Assembly: GCF_001421805.1 (NCBI RefSeq)
Contig: NZ_LMLC01000004.1
Location: 124,001-188,000 of the forward strand
From: Sphingomonas sp. Leaf34
GTDB lineage: Bacteria; Pseudomonadota; Alphaproteobacteria; Sphingomonadales; Sphingomonadaceae
Direction of reading: 5' to 3'
DNA: 64,000 bases
In this document: positions 9,622 through 18,133 of the stretch, one piece after another
Layout: the number at the start of each line of letters is the position of its first letter
Position numbering within the stretch: the first letter of the stretch is position 1
Translations under genes and position numbers: made by a program
The notes under the pieces: model-generated
The model's database searches: none
The model's input: only the letters and a program-made list of their open reading frames with translations
What the model was told of the DNA's origin: nothing

Positions 9622-9689
9622 CAAATTACGATGCAACGCGACAACGCCACCTAACCCAGCGTTTACGCTACGGTCCGCAATGTCAGGTG

Positions 9690-10142
9690 ATGATACGTCG
9701 ATCTCTCCCTGCGCGACGCCATATCGACCATACCGGGTTTCGATCGCTGCTGTCTGATCGCCGCGGTGTTGCGCTGATCGAGATGGCGATAACCTTGCCG
9801 GTGCTGTTGACACTGTTGTTCGGGATCATGGCCTATGGCCAATGGTTCTTCGTGTCGCACACCGTTCAGCAAACCGCTAACGATGCCGCGCGCGCCGCCA
9901 TTTCCGGGCTGACCAAAAACGAGCGCTATGCGACCGCGCTGAAGACCGTGAACGTCAATTTCGTGCGCGGCGGGATGCTCGATGCGTCGAAGCTGACGGT
10001 CGTCGTCGAGGATGACGGGACGATGATCGTCGTGCGGCTGTCCTACGATGCAGCGCAGGATCCGGTGCTGTCGACCGGGCTGGTGCCGGTGCCGAGTACG
10101 ACGATACGACGCAGCGCCGCGGTATTGTTGGGTGGCGTCTGA
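9690..10142 (+). CDS. TadE-like pilus assembly protein
   Basis: A 150-residue protein from the ATG at 9690 (MIRRSLPARR). The longer frame from 9561 runs through AT-rich regulatory DNA and is unlikely. The TadE signature is clear: RRGVALIEMAITLPVLLTLLFGIMAYGQWFF, i.e. a prepilin-like segment with the conserved Glu five residues after the Gly and one transmembrane helix at about residues 32-52. Family members are pseudopilins processed by a TadV/FppA-type peptidase and are needed for Flp (tight adherence) pili. It is followed 13 bp later by a TadG-like gene, forming a two-gene unit. The rest of a tad locus is absent here. Confidence 0.85.
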   Translation: MIRRSLPARRHIDHTGFRSLLSDRRGVALIEMAITLPVLLTLLFGIMAYGQWFFVSHTVQQTANDAARAAISGLTKNERYATALKTVNVNFVRGGMLDASKLTVVVEDDGTMIVVRLSYDAAQDPVLSTGLVPVPSTTIRRSAAVLLGGV

Positions 10143-10155
10143 GGTGACGGGGGCG

Positions 10156-11835
10156 ATGACGCACCGCATTCTCGGCTCGACGCGACGGCTCGTCCGCGAT
10201 GGTCGCGGCTATGTGACGATCCTCACGGCGGGGGCGATGACGATGCTGATGGGCGCCGCCGCGCTCGGCGTCGATGTCGGATCGCTTTACGTCGCCAAGC
10301 GCCAGTTGCAAGGCGTCGCCGATGCCGCCGCGCTGGCCGCGGCCGCAACCAGCGCCGATCCCTTGGTGGCGGCCCGCGGTGCGGTGAGGGTCAACGCAGT
10401 TCCCGGCACCTCGGTCGCCAGTCTCGTCCGCGGCCGCTACACGCGCGATCCGAGCCTCGACGCGGGCGCGCGGTTCATACCCGATGCCGCCGGTGGCGTG
10501 GCGGGGGGGGCGAGCACGGCCAATGCGTCGCAGGTCGTGGTGGCGCAGACCGTGCCGTTGTTTTTCGGCCGATTGATCACCGGGCGACCGACCATGCGGG
10601 TGACCGCAACGGCGCTGGCAGCGCGGATCGACATGGCGGCGTTCTCGCTCGGCACGCGGCTGGCGGCATTGCAGGGCGGGCTTCCCAACGCGCTGCTGTC
10701 GGGGCTGGCAGGGACAAACCTCAATGTGTCGGTAATGGATTATACTGCACTCGCCGGCGCCGATGTCGACGCGCTCGCCTTTGCCAGTGCGTTGCGGACA
10801 ACGCTCGATCTTGACGCCGCAACCTTCGGGGAGACTCTCAACACCACCACGACTCTGCCCAAAGCGGTCGAGGCGCTGGCGGCAGCGACCACCGACCAGA
10901 CCGCGGCGTCGGCATTGCGCGCGATCGCTCTGAAGCTACCGCCGACCAGTATCCAGCTATCGAAGCTGATCGATCTCGGCCCACTGGCGGGGCAGCGCGC
11001 GGTGGATCCTGCAAACGTGTTCGAATTCGACAGCTATGCCGGGCTGCGCGAGATCCTCCAGCTCGCCAACGGTCAGCGCACAATCGCGCTCGGAACGGGG
11101 GTATCGGTACCGGGGCTTGTCTCGACGCAGCTGAGCCTGGCGAGCGGCCAGCGGACCGTGCAATCGCCGTGGCTCGCGGTCGCCAAGGACAATGCGGTCG
11201 TCGTCCGGACCGCGCAAACGCGGCTTTACGTCGACACGCAGATCGGCGGGCTGGCGACGTTCGGGCTGGCGTCGCTGCGCTTGCCGATCTTCGTCGAACT
11301 GGCCTCGGCCAGCGCGTCGCTCAGCCGGATCGCGTGCACGCGCAGCCCAGCGACGGGCACGGTGTCGCTCGATGTCACGCCGAGCGTCGGCAACGTCACC
11401 ATCGCCGATGTCGCGACCGCGCGGCTGAACGACTTCACGACGCCGATCACAACACAGCGCGCGACGATTGCACATGCGCTGCTCGTCGACGTCTCGGGCT
11501 ATGCCGACGTAAAGCTCGGGGGGGTCGCGGCGCAGCCGCTGACCTTCTCTGCCGACGACATCGCGCAGAACCGCGTCCGTTCGGTCTCGACCAACGATCT
11601 CGCGCAGGGACTGGCCTCGTCGCTGATCCGATCGATGGACCTCCGTATCGGCGTGCTCGGGCTTGGGCTCAATGTGTCGGCGATCACCGCCGCGGTCGGC
11701 AGCGCGCTGTCGGTCGCCGCGCCCGCGCTCGACGGTCTGCTCGATCAGGTTACCGGGCTGTTGGGGGTGCGCGTCGGGCAGGCGGATGTCCAGGTCAACG
11801 GCCTGCGCTGTGGTCGCGCCGTACTGGTCGCCTGA
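10156..11835 (+). CDS. TadG-like protein (putative Flp pilus assembly)
   Basis: A 559-residue protein from the ATG at 10156, with a GTG 12 bp upstream as an alternative. The N-terminus is DGRGYVTILTAGAMTMLMGAAALGVDVGSLYVAKRQLQ, the Flp-associated TadE/TadG segment with one TM helix at about residues 21-42. It is followed by the DAAALAAA motif common to TadG proteins. The remainder is a long exported, low-complexity Ala/Thr/Leu-rich region without a recognisable vWA domain or MIDAS motif. Canonical TadG proteins are similar in size. It probably acts in the periplasm with the upstream TadE-like protein. A PilZ gene starts 30 bp downstream. Confidence 0.82.
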   Translation: MTHRILGSTRRLVRDGRGYVTILTAGAMTMLMGAAALGVDVGSLYVAKRQLQGVADAAALAAAATSADPLVAARGAVRVNAVPGTSVASLVRGRYTRDPSLDAGARFIPDAAGGVAGGASTANASQVVVAQTVPLFFGRLITGRPTMRVTATALAARIDMAAFSLGTRLAALQGGLPNALLSGLAGTNLNVSVMDYTALAGADVDALAFASALRTTLDLDAATFGETLNTTTTLPKAVEALAAATTDQTAASALRAIALKLPPTSIQLSKLIDLGPLAGQRAVDPANVFEFDSYAGLREILQLANGQRTIALGTGVSVPGLVSTQLSLASGQRTVQSPWLAVAKDNAVVVRTAQTRLYVDTQIGGLATFGLASLRLPIFVELASASASLSRIACTRSPATGTVSLDVTPSVGNVTIADVATARLNDFTTPITTQRATIAHALLVDVSGYADVKLGGVAAQPLTFSADDIAQNRVRSVSTNDLAQGLASSLIRSMDLRIGVLGLGLNVSAITAAVGSALSVAAPALDGLLDQVTGLLGVRVGQADVQVNGLRCGRAVLVA

Positions 11836-11864
11836 TCCTTTCCTCGCTTTTCTTTCTTTCAACG

Positions 11865-12209
11865 ATGGACTGTTCCGTGCGCCAGCTTGCCAAGATCCCC
11901 ACCGACCGCCGTTCGCTCAATCGCTATCCGGTGGCGATGCGCGTGACGCTCAGAGAGGGGCGCGCCTGCGTCTTCGACGTGACGATCCACGATCTGTCAT
12001 GCCATGGCTGTCGCGTCGCGCTCGGCTATCAGGCCGCGCCAGGGCAGGACGTCGTCGTCCGCTTCGCCGGACTGCAACCGGTCCGCGCGACGATCATGTG
12101 GGCGGCCGGCGGCGAGGCCGGCGTCAGGTTCGCGCAGCCCTTCCACTATGCTGTGCTGCGACACCTGATCACGACGACCGGCGGCCCGAGCGCGAGCGAG
12201 ATGGACTAG
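11865..12209 (+). CDS. PilZ-domain protein, putative c-di-GMP receptor
   Basis: A 114-residue single-domain protein. Both PilZ binding elements are visible: the RxxxR arm (R15-R16-S-L-N-R20) and the D-x-S-x-x-G strand (DLSCHGC, residues 43-49). The remaining strands form a small beta-barrel (VVVRFAGL, ATIMWA, AGVRFA). PilZ proteins bind c-di-GMP and change partner activity or location. It starts 30 bp after the TadG-like gene, so co-transcription is likely and control of the pilus or adhesion function is a reasonable inference. The family is defined by the motifs; the partner is unknown. Confidence 0.88.
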   Translation: MDCSVRQLAKIPTDRRSLNRYPVAMRVTLREGRACVFDVTIHDLSCHGCRVALGYQAAPGQDVVVRFAGLQPVRATIMWAAGGEAGVRFAQPFHYAVLRHLITTTGGPSASEMD

Positions 12210-12222
12210 GACAATATGAGGT

Positions 12223-12296
12223 TGGAGCGGGTGAAGGGAATCGAACCCTCGTCACTTGCTTGGGAAGCAAAAGCTCTACCATTGAGCTACACCCGC
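12223..12296 (-). tRNA. tRNA-Gly (anticodon CCC)
   Basis: The minus strand folds into a full cloverleaf. The acceptor is GCGGGTG/CACCCGC, the D-stem GCTC/GAGC, and the anticodon loop TTCCCAA gives anticodon CCC. The T-stem is GAGGG/CCCTT with loop TTCGATT. The discriminator is U and the CCA end is encoded at 12223-12225. It decodes GGG glycine codons. Confidence 0.96.
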
Positions 12297-12434
12297 AGAC
12301 GCGCCGCTGTTCGCGGCGGTTGGGCGTCCGTACCCGGCACGATCGCGAAGTTCAAGCGTCAAGCGCAGGCGGAACGTCTGCGGTCGTGCAACGCTGTAGC
12401 CTTGCGGGCATGGCGCTCGACAAGGACGCACGGC

Positions 12435-12968
12435 ATGACGATCGCTACCCCTTCCCGAGACGGCCTGTCGCGACCCCTCGCGGTGCTGGTCGTGGCCGGC
12501 GTGCTTGGGGCCAGCGCGGTGCTCGGGCGCCGCAATGCGCCCGATCCTTCGCACCCCAGGACGCGGCGCTGGTACAAGCGGCTCGACAAGCCCGGATTCA
12601 CGCCGCCCGACGCGGTGTTCGGTGCGGTCTGGCCCGTGCTCGAGACAGGGCTGGCAGTTGGCGGCTATCGGCTGATGCGCGCGCCGCAATCGCAGCGACG
12701 TGATGCAGCGGTCGGCTTGTGGTTGCTCAACAGCGCGATGGTCGGTGGCTGGACCGAATTGTTCTTTCGTAAACGTGCACTGGAGACAAGCGCGGTCGCG
12801 GCAGGCGCAATGGTCGTCACCGGCGCGGCGTATGTCGCCACAGCCGCCAAGATCGATCGCCCGGCGGCGGGGCTGGGGGTACCGTTCGTGGCCTGGCTTG
12901 GCTTCGCGACGCTGCTCGCGACCCGGATCAGCCAGCGCAATGCCGAGTCGACCGAGACGCGACGATGA
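12435..12968 (+). CDS. tspO: TspO/MBR family protein
   Basis: A 177-residue membrane protein starting at 12435 behind an AAGGA site; the longer frame reaches back into the tRNA gene and is spurious. Family marks are RRWYKRLDKPGFTPPDAVFGAVWPVLE and LNSAMVGGWTELFFRKR, and the hydrophobic profile fits five helices. TspO proteins are outer-membrane or mitochondrial-type tryptophan-rich sensors that bind porphyrins and sterols. In alphaproteobacteria they modulate tetrapyrrole and stress responses. The stop overlaps the next start by 4 bp (ATGA), so it is the first gene of a three-gene overlapping operon with the DCC and DUF427 proteins. Confidence 0.9.
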   Translation: MTIATPSRDGLSRPLAVLVVAGVLGASAVLGRRNAPDPSHPRTRRWYKRLDKPGFTPPDAVFGAVWPVLETGLAVGGYRLMRAPQSQRRDAAVGLWLLNSAMVGGWTELFFRKRALETSAVAAGAMVVTGAAYVATAAKIDRPAAGLGVPFVAWLGFATLLATRISQRNAESTETRR

Positions 12969-13330
12969 GCCGGGTTACGGTGTGGCATGATGGCGACTGT
13001 CCGCTATGCCGGCGCGAGATCGCGATAATGCGGCGGCTTGATCGGCGCGGTGCGATCGAGTTTATCGACGCAACCGAGGGCGACGCATCCTGTCCGATCG
13101 ACCGCGGTGAACTCCTCGCGCGATTTCACGCACGCGAGGAGGGGCATTTGCTATCCGGTGCTGCGGCATTCGCGGCGATGTGGCGGGCGATCCCGATCCT
13201 GCGCCCGTTGGGCCTCGCCGCGCGGCAGCCACGCGTGCTGAGCCTGCTCGAGCGTGTCTATACCGGCTTCCTGCGCGTCCGGCCGAGATTGCAACGCGCG
13301 GTGCGACGGCGCGAGGCGGTGAAGCCGTGA
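12965..13330 (+). CDS. DCC (DUF393) family putative thiol-disulfide oxidoreductase
   Basis: A 121-residue protein with the family signature DGDCPLCRREI at residues 9-19. The CxxC pair (C12, C15) lies at the start of a thioredoxin-like fold, followed by an Asp/Glu-rich strand (IEFIDATEGD) and helices. The family is annotated as putative thiol-disulfide oxidoreductases; substrates are generally unknown. It overlaps tspO upstream by 4 bp and the DUF427 gene downstream by 4 bp, so the three are probably translationally coupled. Confidence 0.88.
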   Translation: MSRVTVWHDGDCPLCRREIAIMRRLDRRGAIEFIDATEGDASCPIDRGELLARFHAREEGHLLSGAAAFAAMWRAIPILRPLGLAARQPRVLSLLERVYTGFLRVRPRLQRAVRRREAVKP

Positions 13331-13821
13331 CGGTGGCGCGCGACGCTGTATCGCCCGGTCAGACCAGCGTCTGGGACTTTCCGCGTCCCGCGATCGCCGA
13401 GCGATGCCCGCGACACATCCGCATCGTCCATCGTGGCCAGATCGTCGCGAACACGTGCGCGAGCGTGCGAACGCTCGAAACCAGTCATCCGCCAAGCTAT
13501 TACATCCCGCCCGACGACGTCGCGATGGTACTGTTGCGGCGTTCGACGCATCGCTCGTTCTGCGAATGGAAGGGCGACGCGGTCTATTACGATCTCGTGC
13601 TCGATGGCGAGACGATTCGGGACGTCGCCTGGAGCTATCCCGCGCCGACCCGCGTATTTGCCGCGTTGCGCGACCATCTCGCCTTCTACGCGGCCCCGTT
13701 CGATACGTGCACCGTCGACGACGAGAGGGTCGTGCCACAGCCAGGGGGCTTTTATGGTGGCTGGATCACCGCGGATCTTGCCGGGCCGTTCAAGGGCGTA
13801 CCCGGCAGCCGCTATTGGTAG
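13327..13821 (+). CDS. DUF427 family protein
   Basis: A 164-residue protein starting with GTG at 13327, which overlaps the previous stop. The DUF427 core is visible: RIVHRGQIVANTCASVRTLETSHPPSYYIPPDDV, then CEWKGDAVYYDLVLDGETIRDVAWSYPAP and a C-terminal AFYAAPFDTCTVDDERV. The family is a small all-beta nucleotidyltransferase-like fold of unknown biochemical role, often found near stress or photolyase genes. It is the last gene of the tspO unit and faces the dehydrogenase gene on the other strand (3 bp between stop codons). Confidence 0.87.
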   Translation: MTVARDAVSPGQTSVWDFPRPAIAERCPRHIRIVHRGQIVANTCASVRTLETSHPPSYYIPPDDVAMVLLRRSTHRSFCEWKGDAVYYDLVLDGETIRDVAWSYPAPTRVFAALRDHLAFYAAPFDTCTVDDERVVPQPGGFYGGWITADLAGPFKGVPGSRYW

Positions 13822-13824
13822 ACC

Positions 13825-14682
13825 TTATTCGAGTCCGGCGGCGCGGCGCACCGCGAGCCCAGCGCCGGCCCAATCGACGTCTTCGCCCTCCAGCGCGATC
13901 GCAGTGCGCAAATGGTCGCGAACGATCCCGAGCAGCGGCATCGGCGTGCGAGAGCGGCCTGCGGCGGCGTCGACGAGGTTCATGTCCTTCAGCCCGAGCG
14001 GCGCGGCGAACCCGGCAGGCTTGAACGCATCGGCCACCAGCATGTCGCCATAGGTCTTGTAGACCGGCGCCGAGAACAACGTCCCGGTCAGCACCTCGAG
14101 GAGAGTCGCACGATCGACGCCGCCCTTTTCCGACAGCGTCATGGCCTCGGCCATCGCCTCGACCGCGGCCATGATCATGAAATTGCCGCTGAGCTTGACC
14201 AGATTGGCCGCCGATGGCGTGGTGCCGACGCGAAAGACGCGCTGGCCGATCGCCTCGAACAGCGGTTCGCATCGATCGATGAGATCGTCCGCGCCCGCCG
14301 CGACGATGAACAGCGTGCCGGCTTCGGCGGCGGGCGGGCGACCGAATACGGGGGCCGAGATGTAGCGGTCGGCGTCGCGCGCGAGGCGGTCGGCGAGCGC
14401 GACGCCGATCGTGCTGTGCGAAACGTGCAGCGCGGGCGCGGTCAGGATCCCGTCGTCTCCGTAGACCACGGCGTCGAGCGCGGTGTCGTCGGCCAGCATC
14501 GTCATCACCACGTCGCCCTGGGCCGCGGCGGCGGGCGTCTCGGCGAGCTGCGCGCCGGCCGCAACCAGCGCCGCCGCCTTGTCGGGCGAGCGGTTCCACA
14601 CCATCACCTCGTGCCCTGCCTTGACGAGGTTGGTGGCCATCGCGCTGCCCATCTGGCCGAGACCGATGAATCCGACTTTCAT
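13825..14682 (-). CDS. NAD(P)-dependent beta-hydroxyacid dehydrogenase
   Basis: A 285-residue enzyme of the 3-hydroxyisobutyrate/glyoxylate-reductase family. The Rossmann motif GFIGLGQMGSAMATNL is at residues 4-19. The catalytic lysine is K163 in ANLVKLSGNFMI, and the substrate-binding segment reads SAPVFGRPPAAEAGTL. The C-terminal helical domain (GLKDMNLVDAA) completes the fold. Family members oxidise or reduce short beta-hydroxyacids and semialdehydes with NAD(P). Which substrate applies here is unknown, since no pathway genes flank it. It is probably a single-gene transcript. Confidence 0.9.
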   Translation of the reverse strand: MKVGFIGLGQMGSAMATNLVKAGHEVMVWNRSPDKAAALVAAGAQLAETPAAAAQGDVVMTMLADDTALDAVVYGDDGILTAPALHVSHSTIGVALADRLARDADRYISAPVFGRPPAAEAGTLFIVAAGADDLIDRCEPLFEAIGQRVFRVGTTPSAANLVKLSGNFMIMAAVEAMAEAMTLSEKGGVDRATLLEVLTGTLFSAPVYKTYGDMLVADAFKPAGFAAPLGLKDMNLVDAAAGRSRTPMPLLGIVRDHLRTAIALEGEDVDWAGAGLAVRRAAGLE

Positions 14683-14739
14683 GCTCTATCCTTCAGAATG
14701 TCTGTAGCGGGCCAACGCACGCTGGGGCGGATCGCTGCG

Positions 14740-16164
14740 TCAGGCGCGCAGCGGCAGGCTGAGACGGGCGAGCAGTCCGCCGGTCGGCGATCGGCCCAAT
14801 GCGAGGCTGCCGCCGTTCAGCTCGGCAAGTTCGCGCGTGATCGACAGGCCAAAGCCGTGGCCATCGCCGCGTTCGTCGAGGCGGCGGCCGGGCAGCATCG
14901 CTTCCGCCATCGCGGTGTCGTCGAGGCCATCGCCATCGTCGGCGATTTCCAGCGTCGCCATGCCATCGGTCGCCCTGGCCTCGATCGTCAGCGCCGACCG
15001 CGCATGCCGCCAGCCATTGTCGAGTAGGTTGCCGATCATCTCGTCGAGATCCTGCGCGTCGATCGCGACTGCAAGATCGGCGGGGATGTCGCGTTCGATC
15101 GCAATCGGCCGCTCGGCATGGATCCGCCGCAACACCGCGAGCAGGTCGTCGACCGCCGGCGCGATCGGCGTCCGAGCCCGCGCGCCGCCGGTCGCATCGG
15201 CGCGCGCGCGGCCGAGATGATGGCGGACCCGGCGGTCGATCTGCTCGACCATGTCGCGCACGTCGTCGTCGGCGCCGGTCTCCGCCAGCTTGAGCGACAA
15301 TGCGGCGAGCGGCGTCTTGAGGCCGTGCGCAAGGTTGGCGACATGCTGGCGGGCGTGCGCGAGCCCCGCGGCGTTCTGGTCGATCAGCGCGTTCAACTCG
15401 GTCACGAGCGGCTGCAGTTCGCCCGGCTGATCGTCGGGGATGTGCCGCTCGGTGCCGGCACGGACCGCGGCGAGCGCGGTCCGGAGGTCGCGTAACGGAC
15501 GCAGCCCGAACCGGAGTTGCAGGATCGTCGCCGCCGCAAGCCCTGCGCCGAGCAAGGCAAGCGAACCGAGCAACGGGATCATCGCCTCGCGTAACGGCTC
15601 CTCGACGATCCGGCGCGGGCCGATCGCGGTGATCGTGACGGGACCGCGCGGAGTCGGCACATCGAGCGTGCGCGAATGGAGCCGGTCGCCGCTGCGATCG
15701 CGCGTGTCGCCGGCGCGAAGTTGATGCGCGTCGGGACCACCGGGGCCGGGACGATCCCGGACATCCTGCGGCGGGGCGGGCGGCAGGGGTAGCGGCACTG
15801 TGACGGGGGCGGGGGCGGCGGGCGCGGGCGGGGTAGCGGGCTGGGGCAGGGGAGCAGCCGTGCCGCTGTCGACACGACCGGCAGGGCCGTCGATATGCCA
15901 GGACCAGTCCGATCCGGCGACGCCGAACTCGGGCATGTCGATCGCGCGCGTCCGGTCGAGCGTCCCATCAGGGCGCACCGCCCGCGCGAGCACCGCGACC
16001 TGCGCATCGAGCCGCTCGTCGAGGCCCCGCGTGACGAACCGTTCGAGGACATGACCAATCGTCACGCCCGCGAAAAGCAACGCCAGCCCGGTCGACAGCG
16101 CGGCGATGACGAGCATCCGCCCGAAAAGTGACCGCGGGACGAGGCGCATCCGGGGCATTACCAT
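14740..16164 (-). CDS. Sensor histidine kinase with proline-rich periplasmic loop
   Basis: A 474-residue kinase of the PhoQ/QseC type. TM1 is about residues 17-38. The periplasmic region of about 150 residues contains a Pro/Ala stretch at about 105-133, and TM2 is about 196-216. HAMP is followed by an H-box with His280 in LAHGLKTPLAAL, and by a HATPase with NLLDNGWRHA, DDGDGLD and GHGFGLSIT. The matching regulator is encoded upstream on the same strand, 178 bp away. The poly-proline linker is unusual for a sensor domain and echoes the proline-rich tail of the divergent OB-fold protein. Several N-terminal ATGs are possible starts. Confidence 0.92.
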   Translation of the reverse strand: MVMPRMRLVPRSLFGRMLVIAALSTGLALLFAGVTIGHVLERFVTRGLDERLDAQVAVLARAVRPDGTLDRTRAIDMPEFGVAGSDWSWHIDGPAGRVDSGTAAPLPQPATPPAPAAPAPVTVPLPLPPAPPQDVRDRPGPGGPDAHQLRAGDTRDRSGDRLHSRTLDVPTPRGPVTITAIGPRRIVEEPLREAMIPLLGSLALLGAGLAAATILQLRFGLRPLRDLRTALAAVRAGTERHIPDDQPGELQPLVTELNALIDQNAAGLAHARQHVANLAHGLKTPLAALSLKLAETGADDDVRDMVEQIDRRVRHHLGRARADATGGARARTPIAPAVDDLLAVLRRIHAERPIAIERDIPADLAVAIDAQDLDEMIGNLLDNGWRHARSALTIEARATDGMATLEIADDGDGLDDTAMAEAMLPGRRLDERGDGHGFGLSITRELAELNGGSLALGRSPTGGLLARLSLPLRA

Positions 16165-16342
16165 CCGCCCGCCAGGCTTGCTGGTCCACCCTGCAAACGC
16201 GCCCCCGGCGCAGGCAGGGCACAGATTGGAGAAGGTTCGGCGGCGCGGATCGGTCCTGAGTCCCGAACGGTCCTCGACTGGGTCAACGCCGTCGCGGGGG
16301 TGGTGGCAACAAGGTCGCCATTTATCTGTCGCGCGATGTGCG

Positions 16343-17008
16343 TCACGGCTCGCCCGCCGTCAGCCGATAGCCGCGGCCGCGCACCGTTTCGATCATCTGC
16401 GCGCCGATCTTGCGGCGCAACCGGCCGATGATGACCTCGATCGAGTTCGAATCGACATCTGCATCGCCCTCGTACACGCGCTCGATCAGGTCGGCGCGTT
16501 CGATCACGACCTCGCGGCGAAGCATCAGCGCGGACAGCACGCGCCATTCGAATGCGGTCAACTTGAGCGGCAGGCCGTCGAGTTCGAACGTCCCGAGTTG
16601 CGCGTCGAAGACCAGCGGTCCACACGCGACGCGCGCCGCGGCATGACCGGCGGCGCGGCGGACCAGCGCGCGCAACCGCATCACGACCTCCTCGACGCGG
16701 AACGGCTTGACCACATAATCGTCCGCGCCCGCCTTGAAGCCCTCGACCTTCTCCGACCAGCCGTCGCGTGCGGTCAGGATCAGCACCGGCAGGTCGCGTC
16801 CCGCCGCCCGCCAGTCGCGCAGCACGGACAGCCCGTCACGCTTGGGCAGGCCCAGATCGACCACGGCGGCATCGTAGAGTTCGGTCGCGCCGAGATGACC
16901 GCCATCCTCGCCGTTGCGGGCCACGTCGACCGCGAAATGCTCGGCGCGCAACGCCCGCGCCAGCCCGTCTGCGATCGTCGCATCGTCTTCGATCAATAAT
17001 ACCCGCAT
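16343..17008 (-). CDS. OmpR-family response regulator
   Basis: A 221-residue regulator. The receiver has E7-D8-D9, phosphoacceptor D51 (VVDLGLPKRDG) and the switch lysine in DYVVKPF. The winged-helix output domain ends ETVRGRGYRLTAG. It is closest in pattern to the QseB/PmrA group. It precedes the kinase gene on the minus strand and is divergent from the OB-fold gene at 17121, with 112 bp between the two start codons. This resembles the enterobacterial arrangement of ygiW beside qseBC. Autoregulation and control of the OB-fold gene are likely but not shown by a clear direct-repeat site. Confidence 0.94.
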   Translation of the reverse strand: MRVLLIEDDATIADGLARALRAEHFAVDVARNGEDGGHLGATELYDAAVVDLGLPKRDGLSVLRDWRAAGRDLPVLILTARDGWSEKVEGFKAGADDYVVKPFRVEEVVMRLRALVRRAAGHAAARVACGPLVFDAQLGTFELDGLPLKLTAFEWRVLSALMLRREVVIERADLIERVYEGDADVDSNSIEVIIGRLRRKIGAQMIETVRGRGYRLTAGEP

Positions 17009-17120
17009 GCCTGTGTCCCTATGCCCGATGCCTCAACGGAATCTGAACGGCTTGGTTCAGCGGGCGTCGGCAGCGTGCGCCTAAAGAGTGATTCGTCAAC
17101 CAATGAGAGGAACGACGCAA

Positions 17121-17768
17121 ATGACCGAACATTCCCACATCGCGCCCGGCAAGCGCTTCAATCTGCGCCGCAATCGTCTGGCGCTCGCCGCCGCCGGTCT
17201 GCTGGTGGTCGGTGGAGCGGCTGGTGCCGTCACCGTCGCGGCAACGCGCCCCAGCGTGACGATGGCGCCCGCCACCCCGGTCGCGATCCGCTCGCTCCAG
17301 TCGGATGGGATCGTCACGATCCGCGGTACCGTGGCCGAGCAATACGGCAACAAGTTCGTGATGGCCGACCGCACCGGTCGTGCGCTAGTCGATCTCGGCC
17401 GGGGCGGAGAGGGTAGCAATCTGGTCGCGACCGGTCAGCCGGTGACGATCCAGGGCCGCTTCGAGGATGGCTTCGTCCACGCCTCGTTCCTGGTTGCACC
17501 GGGGGGCAAGGTTACCGCGCTCGGCCCGGTCGGTGGCCCGCCGCATGGTCCGCATGGCCCCGGGCCCGAAGGTCCCGGTCGCGATGGTCCGGGCGGTCCC
17601 GGCGGCGCGGGTGCTCCGCCGCCGCCGCCGCCGCCAGCGGGCGTCGCACCGCCCCCGCCAGCGGGCATGGCACCGCCGCCAGTGGCTCCAGGTGCAGCCC
17701 GCGCGCCAGTCGGGGCGCTCCCCGCACCGGCCGCGGCACCTGCCCCGCAGGTCGCGCCAGCAAACTGA
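17121..17768 (+). CDS. Exported OB-fold (YgiW/YdeI-like) protein with proline-rich tail
   Basis: A 215-residue protein from the ATG at 17121, 8 bp behind AGAGGAA. A signal-anchor helix lies at about residues 18-38 (LALAAAGLLVVGGAAGAV). Residues about 60-125 match the bacterial OB-fold (BOF) pattern: GIVTIRGTVAEQYGNKFVMADRTGRALVDLG, then GQPVTIQGRF. The last 80 residues are Gly/Pro/Ala-rich, with a GPHGPGPEGPGRDGPGG section and a poly-proline section. BOF proteins are periplasmic, stress-associated and often adjacent to QseBC-type systems. The tail is much longer than in E. coli YgiW. A terminator hairpin follows at 17775. Confidence 0.78.
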   Translation: MTEHSHIAPGKRFNLRRNRLALAAAGLLVVGGAAGAVTVAATRPSVTMAPATPVAIRSLQSDGIVTIRGTVAEQYGNKFVMADRTGRALVDLGRGGEGSNLVATGQPVTIQGRFEDGFVHASFLVAPGGKVTALGPVGGPPHGPHGPGPEGPGRDGPGGPGGAGAPPPPPPPAGVAPPPPAGMAPPPVAPGAARAPVGALPAPAAAPAPQVAPAN

Positions 17769-17774
17769 AGAAAG

Positions 17775-17804
17775 TGGAGCCGGGTAACACCGGCTCCATT
17801 GTTC
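17775..17804 (+). terminator. Intrinsic terminator after the OB-fold gene
   Basis: TGGAGCCGG and CCGGCTCCA form a perfect 9-bp stem with a 6-base loop (GTAACA), followed by TTGTT. It starts 6 bp after the stop codon. A second 10-bp inverted repeat (17807-17816 with 17829-17838) follows directly and lacks a T tract. Confidence 0.75.
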
Positions 17805-17908
17805 TGCCAGCGTGCCAATAGCCTCTTCGGCACGCTGGACGTGGTTACGCTGCTAAAGCTTTTCCCCCGGCAGGGGAGGTAGCTGAGGGGGCAAGTATGG
17901 GAACCGCC

Positions 17909-18133
17909 TTAGCGGGCGATGGACGCCAGTCTTGGCGCTTCGGTTCGGCGCTGTTTTGCGGCCGGCACACGGACCCAGTAGCGGCCGGTCACGATCAACG
18001 GCAGCGCAAGCAGGCATCCGGCGCCGGCATCCCACATGCCGTCGCCGATCAGCCCCACGCCGAGCCCCGCCACCGTCGAAACCCCAAGCAGCGCCGGCAG
18101 TGCAAAGATCTGGCGGTTGGTCTTGTGGCTCAT
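17909..18133 (-). CDS. Small membrane protein downstream of the PepSY gene
   Basis: A 74-residue protein (MSHKTNRQIFALPALLGV...). Two hydrophobic helices lie at about residues 10-30 and 37-52 with a basic C-terminus, so it is an inner-membrane protein. Its ATG overlaps the stop codon of the PepSY gene by 4 bp (ATGA), so the two are translationally coupled. I recognise no named family; small two-helix proteins often accompany PepSY iron-associated membrane proteins in sphingomonads. Any role in metal or heme handling is inferred from that partner. Confidence 0.78.
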   Translation of the reverse strand: MSHKTNRQIFALPALLGVSTVAGLGVGLIGDGMWDAGAGCLLALPLIVTGRYWVRVPAAKQRRTEAPRLASIAR

